64,000 bases of DNA, taken from Spirogloea muscicola. Lineage: Eukaryota; Streptophyta; Zygnematophyceae; Spirogloeales; Spirogloeaceae. Under the pieces are notes generated by a model. The model searched no databases. It was not told the DNA's origin and saw only the letters and a program-made list of their open reading frames with translations. Positions 47,340 through 58,379 of this stretch are shown here, one piece after another. The stretch covers positions 893,323 through 957,322 of the forward strand of contig WELB01000005.1 of NCBI GenBank assembly GCA_009602725.1, written 5' to 3'. Made by a program: the position numbers and the translations under genes. Each line of letters opens with the position of its first letter. Position 1 is the stretch's first letter.

Positions 47340-47740
47340 CCCTCGACACTCTGTTTTGGGCTGGCTTTGCCAGCCCCTCTTCTCCATGGGCGAGCACTTT
47401 CTTCCTCGACCGGCTTGCGGCGGCGGCGGGCCACGGAGGACGAAGGAAAGCTCTTCCAACGTGGAAGGCAATGATGGCCCGCGCGCTGCACCTGCGTGCA
47501 GGCAGAGCCCTCGCTGCTGCCTCTGGCACTGGCCAGGGTACCCGCTTCCAGGAACCCAGTCTCTCTGACCCGAGGCTGCTTAGCAGGGGTTACTGAGTGC
47601 TTCGTAGCTGCTTCGTTTCTATTCTGTGCTTGTTGTTCTTCGTACTTCCCCTGGCCCCTTCTCGTCCTTTGTTCTTCTTTTCTGGGCTGGGTTTTTCCAG
47701 CCCCTATCCTCAATGGGCGAGCCCTTCTCTCTCAATGATT
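47340..47740 (+). repeat. 5'-truncated LINE tail (type B)
   Basis: Plus-strand frame ARALHLRAGRALAAASGTGQ (from about 47475) ends ...SLSDPRLLSRGY and stop at 47596. It continues as the type B 3'-UTR with TGAGTGCTTCGTAGCTGCTT, CTTCCCCTGGCCCCTTCTCG and the GGGCTGGGTTTTTCCAGCCC hairpin. It is nearly identical to the minus-strand copy at 37146-37420, so insertion was relatively recent. A further hairpin piece precedes it at 47355. Confidence 0.8.
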
Positions 47741-48402
47741 GTGAGAGGCCATTCCGAAGAAATGTGGCAAGAAGGGGAGGCTCTGCCATGAACAAGGGAA
47801 CAGCTCTCTCAAATCTTCTCAAATGGACAGCCGTTGCTGTGAGAGGCCAGCCCGAAGGACTGTACAAGGTCTATGATAAGCTAGCCCGAAAGTACAAGGC
47901 CTGAAGGGGCCGCAAGGCGCACATGGCAGGATACTCACATTCTCCATGGATGGGGCGCGGCCGACGGTGGCGCTGGTGGGAAGGGGCTGCTGGCTGGCTG
48001 GCTGGTGGCTGGGCAGGCTGGCGGCCGCCGCCCGCCGGGCGCCGCGAGACCCGCCCCCCACACCCCCCCCCCCTCCCCCCCTCTTCCGCGGCCCCGCCAG
48101 TCTGGCGGCGCCGCGCCGAGGCCGGGCGGGACCCGACGTCGCGGCGCGGGGGGAGCTGTCAGGCAACGCGGCTCCGGGCCGGCTCCGTCGCCAACGGCTG
48201 GCAAGGCGGGGCGGCGCCAAATCTGGCGGCAGAGGGGCGGCGCCCGCCAAATCTGGCCGGGCCGCCCGCCCCCCAACCGGCCAACTGGGCTAATACTCGT
48301 CGCCTCCACCCGCCTCCCCCCACCAAACGCGGCGCCGCCGGTGGCCCCACCCTCGTCGCCGCGGCGCTCCGGGCTCTCCGCGGCTGCGGCGGCGGCGGCG
48401 GC
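47741..48402. other. Repeat fragment, then GC-rich promoter of the F-box gene
   Basis: Hairpin-repeat sequence to about 47910, then very GC-rich DNA with poly-C tracts leading to the gap before the F-box gene. It contains two E2F-like motifs (listed separately). Confidence 0.5.
48213..48251. promoter_or_regulatory. Two E2F-like sites upstream of the F-box gene
   Basis: GGCGCCAAA (48213-48221) and GCCCGCCAAA (48242-48251) match, on the minus strand, the E2F/DP consensus TTTSSCGC closely. They lie in a direct repeat containing CCAAATCTGGC. In GC-rich DNA such matches occur by chance, so this is tentative. Confidence 0.3.
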
Positions 48403-48443
48403 NNNNNNNNNNNNNNNNNNNNNNNNNNNNNNNNNNNNNNNNN
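48403..48443. other. Assembly gap (41 N)
   Basis: Undetermined bases inside a (GGC)n-rich tract at the 5' end of the F-box gene. The gene's start codon probably lies in or just before the gap. Confidence 0.99.
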
Positions 48444-51400
48444 GCCGCCACGGCGGGCGCGGGCGCGCGGCTGCCACGATCCAAGGTCGGGGCCCTGCCG
48501 TTGGCCCCGCCGCCCGCCGACCCGGACAGCGAGGCCGAGGACGACGCGGAGGCGCCGCCCGACAAGGCGGACGTCACGGCGCACCTGCCGGACGAATGCC
48601 TGGCCACCATCCTGCGCAAGCTGTCCGCAGCCGACCTCTCGCAGTGCTCCCTGGTCTGCAAGGCCTGGCGCGACGTCGACTCGCAGGCAAGTGGTGCAGG
48701 GCGGCAGGCAGCAGGGCTTTATTGGTCCTGCGCAGTCCGGCAGTCCAGCGCTGCTCTCTTGAACTTAGACGACTTGCCATGGGTTAGTCAATGTGTGTGG
48801 GGCTTACAGCAGGCCTCCTTTGCCTTTAGTTGCTGGTGCTGTGATGTGAAGCAGCGCACGGCTCGGTTGGTGAGCCATCAGGATGAGCAGATACTGAGAA
48901 GCTATCTGAGAGACTAGGGACCTGTGCTTCTGTCTAGATGTGGCTTTATTCATTACCAGCCCCAGGGACCTCAGACTGTCACCTCGTGCCTTGCTGCAGT
49001 CACGGAAGCGCGTGACATTCCTCGCCCAGGCGGAGCTGACGCCCATGCTGCCAGGCCTCCTTACCCGCTTTGAGTGGGTCACAAAGCTGGTCCTGAAGTG
49101 CGACAAAGGTGACCGCCTGCTTCGCCTGTGGTTGCTTCAATCTTCGGACTCGGCCTGGTCAACGCTTGACAGGCCTAGGAAGCCGGGGGAACTTGGGACC
49201 TTGGTTGAGCAGTCTGTGGTGATGGCTCAAGGAGATGCTTGCATTGACTTGGAGCCAAGTATGCCGGCGGCAGCATCTGCACCAGCATATAGCTGTTGAA
49301 AGATCGTCCGAGTGCCTGCCTAGGACAATGTTGCTGATGGTTGAGCTGACATTGATAACAGCCTTGCTCACCATTCATTGCTGTTATCCAGGTATTGAGA
49401 GCATTGGGAATGACGCACTTGTCACCATTGGCAAGCATCTCCCACAGCTCAAGCGGCTGAAGCTGAAAAACCTGAAGCAGGTGAGCCATTTCCTGGCTGC
49501 TTGCCAAGAGACTTGCAGCATTCAGTACTTCATTGTATGCCTGGCTCTGGCCGGGTGCTGACATCAGCATTTGCACTGTACAGTGCCCCTAGACTGTCAA
49601 AGACATCCATGACTGTGGTGTATTGGCCCTTATGGATTGTCATCACTTTCACCATCATTGCTTCATCTACCATGATCGGTGGTCACCACCATCGCCATCA
49701 TTGTCATGACAGGCAACCTGGGACTGGCTGTTTGACAAACAGCTAATAGCTGCTTGCCTGCCGTGCCCACATGGTTGCATTCTGCCTCTTCGTGTTTGTA
49801 GGTGACAGATGAGGGGATGATGGCTTTTGCTGGACTGTGCCCCCAGTTATTCAAGTTCTCATTTGGAGGCTGTGGCTTTGGGGGGACTGGCCTGAATGAA
49901 CTTCTTACCAAGTGCACAAGCCTGCATGACCTCACTATCAAGAGAAGTGTGAAGACCCTCCAGAATCGTGCATCGGAGCCGATTGGTCCAGGATGCGGCA
50001 ATCTCCGGCGCATCTGTCTGAAGGTGGACTGACCTATTCCGAGAGGATGTGACTGGCATGCATTTTTGTGTCATTATGCTCACGGTACAAGTGTTTGGCA
50101 GATTCTTTAGTCACTCAAATTGTCGACCATATATCTGCATTGACTGTGTGTGCTTGCTCTGCTCACTAAGGCTTCCCTTCTTCAGATACTTGACATGCTG
50201 CCTGCTCCTTACAGGAGCACAAAAATGCCCACCTATGGTATGCGCTGATAGCAGGGTCAGTGAAGCTCAATACCCTGGTCCTGGCACACAATACAGGGAA
50301 CTGGGACCGCGTGCTGCAGGGCGCGATGCCTCATCTTCCAGAACTTGTTCAGGTGTTTGTCAATCGATGACATAGATAGTATGCAATTGTCTTGCCCAAT
50401 GCTAACTCTCAAGCGATGTAGGGCTATTTCTTGGCGTGTTGCTCAATTCTCCACATCTCTGATAGCATGGATACAGACAACGATTTCTGAAGGGAGTGCC
50501 GCGTCTGTACCATGGCTTGATATTGTTACTAACACACTGGCCCTCTTTTCCCCAGCTTTATTTTGAGAAGGTCCAGATCACGAACATAGGCCTGCAAGCT
50601 GTTGCAAAGTGCCACAAGCTGGAAACTCTGGTGGTTGTCCACCCATCGGATTGCAGCGATGCGGGCGTGGTTGCACTTGCAAGCGGCTGCCCCATGCTGA
50701 AGAGATTGCATCTGGATGGCTGGCATCCTTCGTTGGTGAGTGCCGGCTTACTTGTTGTGCCTCTCTCAGTTTAGCTATGTTGCTGCGCTGCCTTCTCGAC
50801 CGTAAGCTTGATGGTTGATAGCTGCAACGGGCACGCCCAGTGAACTGGGTGTGCCATGACTCTACACTCTGCTTAGCACCTTCCGGTAAGCTTTGCTGCA
50901 GTTGGGCGATGTTGGATTGGGAGCAATTGCCATGGGATGCAAGCAACTCCAGGAGCTGGTCCTTGTGCGCCATTCCGCAACCTCCATTAGCCTCTCCATG
51001 CTGGCGGAGCACTGCCCGCAGCTTGAGAGGCTGACACTCTGTGCGAGCGAGACGGTGGGGGATGCGGAGGTGGCGTGCGTGGCGCATGGCTGCAAGGCCC
51101 TGAAGAAGCTCTGCTTGAAGGGCTGCCCGTCGTTGACGGACTTGGGCATCATCTCGTTGGTGAAGGGCTGCCCCTGCTTGCGGCGCCTCAAGGTACGCTT
51201 GCATCTTGCAGCATGATGTAAGGATTGGACTTCAACAGTTGCATAGGTTTTGGACGCATGTTTTCTTCTAAGATGACTGTGCACATCCTTGACAAGGCCT
51301 TGTGCCTGCGCAGATAGAGGCGCATCATGTGTGAGTAGTCTTGTTGGTGGATTGATCTGTTGATCTATTGTCTGCACAGATGCGCAAGTGCGCTGGGGTG

Positions 51401-51604
51401 ACAGCAAGCAGCATCGACTTCCTGAGGGAGAAGCGTAAGTCGTTGTCCATTGCGCTGGAGAAGCGAACAGCTATCATCAGCGACGACACAGACAGCGAGG
51501 CCAGGGAGGATGAGACCAGCCTCAGCATGCGGCCACGGAGAGGCTTCCGCAACCGCGTTGCAGCAGGAGCGACTGCGCTGCTTCGAACTCTGGGAGTGCA
51601 CTGA
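48444..51604 (+). CDS. F-box/LRR protein, VFB/SKIP2 type (5' end missing)
   Basis: Eight exons: 48444 (gap edge)-48686, 49000-49108, 49392-49480, 49802-50023, 50215-50352, 50556-50735, 50902-51192, 51380-51604. 498 residues are visible, in frame. The F-box is THLPDECL-like (TAHLPDECLATILRKLSAAD, then CSLVCKAWRDVD). The Leu-rich repeats follow VFB/SKIP2 (At1g47056 family) closely: NDALVTIGKHLPQLKRLKLK, VTDEGMMAFAGLCPQLFKFS, EPIGPGCGNLRRICLK, GNWDRVLQ, ALASGCPMLKRLHLDGW, ETVGDAE, ALKKLCLKGCPSLTD. Such proteins are substrate receptors of SCF ubiquitin ligases via SKP1; Arabidopsis VFBs affect growth. Intron 1 has a GC donor (CGCAG|GCAAGT). The open frame runs upstream into the gap without a Met, so the start is not visible. 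The C-terminal ~50 residues are charged and Ser-rich. Confidence 0.92.
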
Positions 51605-52961
51605 GAGTACTACCGTTCAGGGATGTGACCACCACACATTGGCTCTTCTCTTGGGGTGCAGGAACACAGCAGCCTCTGCAGGCAGCCAAGCAACTGTAGA
51701 CGCTTACTGTGCTGGCAATGTCAGAAGAGTTAGTAGGCGCTTTGAGAGGCTGGTGTTTCCCAGTAGTATCAATGTAGGTTCAGACGCCGTGGCAGTCTGT
51801 GGTGGTGCAGTCAGGCGGGGCAGGCTGAGCTGAGGGTGCAGAAACACTCTGACACCGTCTGCTCAGCGCCGCCGCCAGGTCGTTGCAGCTGCAGATGGCA
51901 GCTCACATCCATCTCCTCCTCGGTGGCCTTCTTCACGAAAGTGCCTTGAAGAGTGGGGTTGGATAGGAGCTGCCAGTGCCACGTTTCGGCTGCTCTGTAG
52001 ATCCTGTCGTTTGTAGGGCTTGTTCGCCTATTATCTCTTTCCTGTCTTCTGCTAATACTCAAAATTGTTCAGGACGCTGTTTACTCTGTCCAGTGGCTCA
52101 AAGAATGTGAGCTGTCTATATACTAGCAGTCGTTTTGAAGCCTTTGTCACCAGTGTTAGTAGCCTCAAGATGGCACTATTTACTTGCTAGTGAGAATTAC
52201 TTCTATGCAAATAGGAGGAGAAAGAGACTGGATAGCCTTCTACCTGCATTTTTGGAATCTACCGCATACGTCTGGATTTGTAAGCATGATTGCAGCACTA
52301 GCAATGGAGATGGGGGCAATCTTGTCAGGCAATGAGTGCTCCATGGTCAGGCTACTGGACCCCAGCTGTTGTCTCCTTATGATCTTAGTGGCATGCGGCC
52401 AAGTGGAGCTTTTTGAAGAGATCAGCTCTTGGCACAGATCAGCTTGTGGCTGCAACGTCGTGGTGGAAAGACGACTGGTTCGGTGTGTTATGATCCCTCT
52501 ACGCTTGCCGCATGGCAGCTGCTCGCAGTCCTGTGCTGCATTACCAGCTGGACGGGACCTTGTGAGATGGCGGCTCCAGCATTTGGGGTTCGTCCAGCAT
52601 CTCAATAGTTTGTTTCCATGATCAAGGCTAGTGAATGAGTGAAAGCAGAGTCTGTGTACGATTATTGTACTGGCCATTACGGCAGGTGCTCCTTCGTGAA
52701 GCATGCAGTCTTCTTCATCCCCTGTTGCTATTAGGGAACCTTCGGATGCATGGACGACTGTGGATCGATGACCAGGCTGTGGATATGTCAGGTTGCTGGG
52801 GAAACGTCGCACGGCAGAGGACCCGAAGGTACACGATGGAGCCCACCAGATGGCCGACTGGGCTGGCTGACAGCCCCGCCGGAGATGATGGCCTCCGGTG
52901 CAGAAAGCGGTGGTGGCCGTCACGGTGGTGGCAGCGGCGGTGGTGGTGGAGCCAGACGGCG
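51605..52961. other. Intergenic region
   Basis: No gene recognised. A long minus-strand frame (52240-53301) overlaps the 5' exons of the next gene and lacks motifs. GC content rises after 52850, the promoter of the oxidoreductase gene, with GGTGGTGGT-type repeats at about 52900-52950. Confidence 0.5.
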
Positions 52962-55900
52962 ATGGCGGCGCCGCCCGCGCTGGCGCTGCTGGGCGCTGGC
53001 GTCTTCGCGCGCGACGCCTACGCCGGCATCCTCGCCGGCCTCGCCGGCGCCCTCGCCCTGCGCGCCGTCTGGAGCCGCTCCCGGGTGCGCTCTCGCGCCG
53101 CCCGCTCCGGCCCTCGTCGGTCTTGACGAGCCCCTTGACGTCGCCCCATTGCGACGCCATTGCCTTTAACGGCGGCCGTGCCGTCTGCTGCAGGAGGCGG
53201 CGGAAGCCCTGCTGCCCCTCGTCCAGCCCTTTGCGCCAAGCGCCGAGGCTCGGTGGGGCTCCGACGGCCTGCAGGCCATTCTGGACGACCCCCACGTTCA
53301 CTGCGTCGCCGTCGTCCTACCCATCCAGGTCCAGGTCAGTCCGGCTTTCGTGGTGGCCATGGCCGTCGCCGGGCCAGCTCCCTCCAGCCTCACCCAGTTG
53401 CGGAGGAGACCTTTGGAGGCAAAGGCGACAGACACTGGCCTTAGCACAAGAGCAAGGGAAGCAATGCTGGCACATTCATTTAGAAAAGTTGTGATTGTGG
53501 CCGCCGTTATCTGTGGCAGCTGGTGGGTAAGCCTGCTTCAAGTTATCGTACGCTGAGCTAATCTGACTCCCTTGCTGGAGGCTGGGACCCAGAGACTTGG
53601 CTTGCAGGACGATGCAGTCGAGTTTAACACTCACCTGTCGGTCGTTGTCTCAGTATTTTCCGCTCTGCAGAGTAAATTTTGTTGAACCCACTGTCGTCCT
53701 GTTGACAGGACAGCCTGAGGTGGTGATCAAGGCATTGCGAGCTGGCAAGCATGTACTCCAAGGTGAGGACAGAGGCGATCAAGTTGGCGTCTTGTACAGG
53801 CTGATCAGTGGCATTTGCAGTGCAATCGGCACACATTGCAGGGACAGATGATGATGCGCTAGTGTCAACCATGCATCTTCGTGTGCTCTATTTTCAGAGG
53901 GCTTGGATTCACTACAATCTAGCGAATGCAAGCTTCACTTGCACGTCACTGGACTCATTGTTGACTGACAACACGTTTTTGCTGTCTGCTTTGTTGGTGA
54001 TGTGTGAACTGCACTGGTTGCAGAGAAGCCAGTGGGAGCAAGTGAGTCACAGATACTCCTTGTGAGACCTACCTGCAAATGATTCTCAGCTTGTGGTCGT
54101 TGAGCCTTCACGTTGCAGTGCCAATCACTGAAGCCACTGTTTCGCGTATCTTATTTGCTTATCGGAGTTTTGCACTGTCCAGCTGTAGCAGCTGGTCTTG
54201 AGATATTGCAAGCCTATCGCAACATTGCTTCATCAGGAGGCCCATCTCCAATCTGGGCCGTCGCTGAAAACTTCCGTTTTGAAACTGGGCTCGCTGAGGT
54301 GAATAGCGTCCAGCTCAGTGAATCTGCTCTTTGTTATTGCTTAGACCAATGGAGCTGTCCAGGCTTTGCAGGCATTCCACATACTCTAGCTTACGCATTG
54401 AGCACTTTTTCTGCACTGATCAATGGAGGTAGTTGACCCTCTTGGTGCAGGCTGGGAGACTTGTTCGCACAATGGGGAGGCTGATGTTGGTGGAGGTCAA
54501 TGTAGAAGTTGCCATGAACCCAAGGAACAAGTACTTTGCCTGCGAATGGCGACGAGATCCTGGCTTCACGGTTTGCTATCTTGACACTAAATTGTTATCT
54601 GCCTTGTCTCTGCCGCCATTCTTCCTCCTGCATATTGTACAGCCCTTGAGTTTGCATGTATCTAAAGGCCCTGAGTAGCATATATTGTGGTTTGCGGCAA
54701 TGTCAGGGTGGTTTTATCACAGACTGTGGAGTACACTTTGTAGCCGCCACAAGGCTGGTAAGCATCATACCAGCAGCCTTGAAGCTGAGTAGTGTGGCTA
54801 CTATCTGCTTTTTTACCAGTGTAATAAGCAAGAAGATCACATGCACGGCATGGCTGCAACCCTACTTTGTGTGCTTTAGTGGTGGTTCAGCTTAAGCAGT
54901 ACTCTTTGCCCTCCTACATCCTGATTCGATCTAGATTTGGCCTGTCTAGCTGACAGGTTCTGAGATTTCCTCTGTTAGCGGCATTGCTACTCACTCAGAG
55001 CCAGCACTACCACCACCAGATAACTTGGTCACACTGTTGTGAGTGTGAATCCCTTGCAGCCGCTTCAAGTTGCTTCCGATCATGTCTGACACACAAACAT
55101 TGCGTATTGACGACCAGTGCCTCGCCCTTTTTACATTTGCAGGTCATTTGTCAATGGGGCCATTGGAGTCATGAGCATTTGTTACTCTGCACCAAGCAAT
55201 CGGGTATGCAATGCTGTGTCTTGAATTACTACAATTAATGTCGTGATGGACTATGGCTAAGCAACAGGTCAAATTGCAAACGTGCAGACGGCCAGCAGCA
55301 TGAGGGGGGGGGTGCTTGTAGGATCGGTTTTGCCATGGTAGGCTGAACAGGGTGTGTGTCATGCTTGATAATGGAGAGGAGCTTGCAAAGAGTCTATAAG
55401 TCTAGCTTGATACATGATGAAAGTGGGTCAAGAAGGTGCATCACTTTGGAGAAAATTTAAAATGCTCCGGATGTGTATTCTCAATGACAGCAAGGACTGC
55501 CGTACGTCTGCAGATGAGCTGGCGAGCGGTGTGCTCTGAGGGGACAATTGAGGTGTCGAGAAGCACACAGGCTGGCAACTTTGGATACCTGGTGATATTT
55601 GTGTTACCCTTTTCCAGAGATTATGAGGAGCATAGCATGTCTGACAGGAAATTGAAAGTACCTGGAGATCTGCATGCCAGCTCACAGTGTTAGCTCTGTT
55701 ACCTGGAGATCTTCACGACAGCTCGCAGCGTGAGCTCTAAGGAGGGCTTGTGAGTGGGTCTGCAGCATGATTGAAGTCTTGCAGATCCTTGTCAGGTGAC
55801 AGCATCACCAGCTGGAGAGAAGCCTGTGCTATCTTTCCATACGTTTTCGGGCATCGAAGAGGAACTCAAAGTTTTTGCCGAAGATGTTGCGAGTGCTGTC

Positions 55901-56246
55901 AAGGTATGACCCATTACCTTGGTTATGAAGTGGGCCAGAGTCTTGAGATAGCCTTGTGTCACGAGCCTCATCAACGTGTGGATATGGATGGTAGTTGATG
56001 TTCATGGAGGGCTTTCACCTGGCACTGCCACAATTGCAAGAGGCACAACATTCCAGGAGGTTCAGTTTTGTTGTGTGATCATTGAAATGCGCTTGATTGC
56101 GTTGCGTAACACAGGGTGTCGGAGCAGCCAATGTAGACAAGAGGAGCTCGCCAGAGGAAGCTCTTATCGACCTTGCCGTCATCGAGGCAGCGCTCCAGTC
56201 CGGAGTGCATGGAGGGGGGCCCAGAACTGTGCAGTTGTCCTTCTGA
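52962..56246 (+). CDS. Gfo/Idh/MocA-family NAD(P)-dependent oxidoreductase
   Basis: Twelve exons: 52962-53084, 53194-53334, 53714-53762, 54024-54041, 54189-54298, 54451-54570, 54707-54757, 54950-55038, 55143-55203, 55514-55591, 55796-55903, 56115-56246. The sum is 1080 nt, 359 aa, typical of the family. The N-terminal Rossmann fold begins LALLGAGVFARDAYAGILAG (GxGxxA nucleotide loop) and includes GLQAILDDPHVHCVAVVLP and KALRAGKHVLQEKP. The EKP motif holds the usual catalytic lysine and lies on an 18-nt microexon. The C-terminal sheet domain has AENFRFETGL, GGFITDCGVHFVAATRLLTG (conserved Asp/His pair) and FVNGAIGVMSICYSAPSNR. Probably a cytosolic sugar- or polyol-type dehydrogenase; the substrate cannot be told from sequence. 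The exon 2 end offers two donors 6 nt apart, adding or omitting Val-Gln. Confidence 0.93.
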
Positions 56247-57400
56247 TCGGGTGCTCAAGTAAGGCTATCTGCTGTGCAGTATCTGAAGCTGGCATCATGG
56301 CATTCTGAGATTGGTGACTGCCCAGTAAGTGCCATGCACCTGATGGCAGATTACATTGCAGAAACATGGTGCCAGTGAGATAGTCCGATATGGTGGTGTG
56401 TTGCGGCTGCCGTTGGGCTGGACGCATAGAACAGTCTCTTAAAGGGTTGGTGAGAAAAGCAAGACCAGGACATTTAGGTGGAGTTGGGTGCAAGTACCAA
56501 TAAGATTTTTCCACTTACGATTTTATCAACATTGTCTTATAAGCCGGAACCCAATGACCCCTGCTTTGTGACTGAAGGAATGACAAGACTGGCAACAAGT
56601 CTTCAAGCTCGAAGGAGCCGAGTTGGGCGCATGTTCTATCTGACAGCCTGAGTATAGGCGTGAAGGGGTAGAATGCAGAGACTGCCTCCCGAAGGAGGCA
56701 GTGATGTGCAGAGCCAGTGTTAAGGATGGTCAACAGTCTGGCAAGAGTCGCACTTGACTGAGGGCACAGCAACAAGAGGTAAACCTACTGCTGCGTTTTG
56801 ATTTTGTAGCCGCTAGTCAGCACGACCTAATCTGGATACACTATGGGGTGGTAAGAAGTGAAGAAAGTGCCTCGCTAAAATCCTGAAGCTGCTGCGAGGA
56901 CGTGCCTGGCACACAGATGCCAGGTAATGCCTGTAACGGATGCAGCACGTGCAAAGGCGGAAAGTCAAGCAAGCATGGCAAGACAGCTTGGGCTAAGATG
57001 CCGCTGCTTGCCGCTCTGTGCCTGTCGCCTTGCCTACTTGTGCCGTTCCAGCTGGAGCTGCAGGTCTGGCCAACTGGTAGGTATCATATAATGCACGAGG
57101 ACTCAAGTGGCCAGGGAGGGGGTTCCATCCTGCACAGAGAAGTGGCTGAATTCATCAAGGGGCAGATGCAAAAGCCAGCTGATTGCATACAGGGTTTGGG
57201 ATGAAAGTGCATGCATCTACACTACACGGAGCTGCAGGCTGGACCACACTGGGCCTTTCCGTGTCAGTAACAGGAATCCAGATGAGTGAAGGCAGGTATA
57301 ACTGCAGGGGGGGGGGTAGCGAGGTTGGCTGCCGTGGCCAGTGGGTGGGTGGTGGCGCAATTCCATATCTGCTGGGCTGACCTCCCGCTGCCACCGCCCC
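56247..57400. other. Intergenic region, no gene seen
   Basis: Mostly unique-looking DNA. A 100-codon plus-strand frame at 56902-57204 contains a hydrophobic stretch (LLAALCLSPCLLVPF) but no known domain and no clear splice partner. A G-run lies at 57307-57316. Confidence 0.35.
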
Positions 57401-57411
57401 CTTTGCGAAAG

Positions 57412-57515
57412 GAGAGAGAGAAGGCACGCGGCGCATGAATAAAAGGGTGGCCAAATCTAGTAATACACTGTTCAGTGCAAAAAGTTGGACTACTTCTAGG
57501 GAAGCCCAATTTCAA
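57412..57515 (+). repeat. GCGCGCGG-type short dispersed repeat
   Basis: GAGAAGGCACGCGGCGCATG, AAAAGGGTGGCC, AATACACTGTTCAGTGCA and a GAAGCCCAATTTC end appear in the same order as at 38288-38395, with small deletions. Confidence 0.6.
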
Positions 57516-57639
57516 TGACTAAGGCAAGAAGGCTTTTTGTTGCTGTTTGCTTGGTTCTTAGGACTTCGCATAGGGGCTTCGCAGCTCCATCCTTGGCAGT
57601 ACTTTTCCTATTTCGTTCAAACAGCGCTTTGGCTCGGCT

Positions 57640-58378
57640 TGGCCTCCCTCCTTCCTTGGGCTGGCCTCTCACAGCTACGAAGGGGCCTGAAGATGCTATG
57701 TCAGAACGGGGGAGGATGGACCACTCAGTAGTTACGAGTGAGGACCCTCAAATCCGACAGACTAGCTGCCAGGAAACTCTCCCCCTGGCGAAAGCCGGAG
57801 GCCGCAGAGAGAGCACGGCCAGCACGCAGATGCAAGGCGTGGGCCATCGACCGCTGAAGGGAGACGGACAATCGCATACGATATTCCTGAGCCCACGAGC
57901 CAGCGGCGTTAAAGCCAGCCGGCTCACCGCGCCTGCGGGACACAGCGCGCCCCGCAAGCCTGGCCAGCAGGTCGAGCCATTGGGACCCGAGAGCCCCGTG
58001 CACGTCCACGGCCAGGGGTACGAACTCATCTGCAGCCGGGTGGTCGGCGTGTTTGGCCGCCTTGCTGCGAGCGGCCTCCGCCGCAGCGTGGCCAGCCCGC
58101 GAGGCAGAGAGCCCCGGGTTGGAGCGGTCGACCACATCAGCGATAATGCGCGCGCCGCCGCCCGGCGTGGACGCCACCAGGTCGACGCGGCGCGTGTGGA
58201 GTCCGTCGGCCCTCTGGAGGATGGGCATGACCGACGCAATCTCCATGGCCACCGTGTATCCGGCCTCTGGAAGATGCCGAACATTGCATCTCGGAGGAGG
58301 TCGTGAGCAGCTGTCCGTTCGCCTCCAGTGGCGCAGCGGAGGATATGCGCCGCCGGGTCCGTCGACCGCACCCCACAC
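57640..58378 (-). mobile_element. Truncated LINE copy (C-terminal domain and tail)
   Basis: A single minus-strand frame (58378-57725, 217 codons) covers only the C-terminal region of the LINE protein. ADGLHTRRVDLVA, ADEFVPLAVDVHGALGSQWL and SVSLQRSMAHALHLRAGRAL align with the full copy at 58873-59406. It ends ...SLSDLRVLTRNY and stop. This copy keeps the protein end that the full-length copy has lost. The downstream 3'-UTR has a hairpin (GTGAGAGGCCAGCCC, minus). The reverse transcriptase region is absent, as expected of a 5'-truncated LINE. Confidence 0.8.
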
Positions 58379-58379
58379 T

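Noticed and set aside
52240-53301. 353-codon minus-strand open frame
   Set aside because: It overlaps the GC-rich first exons of the oxidoreductase on the other strand, has no domain, and is explained by composition.
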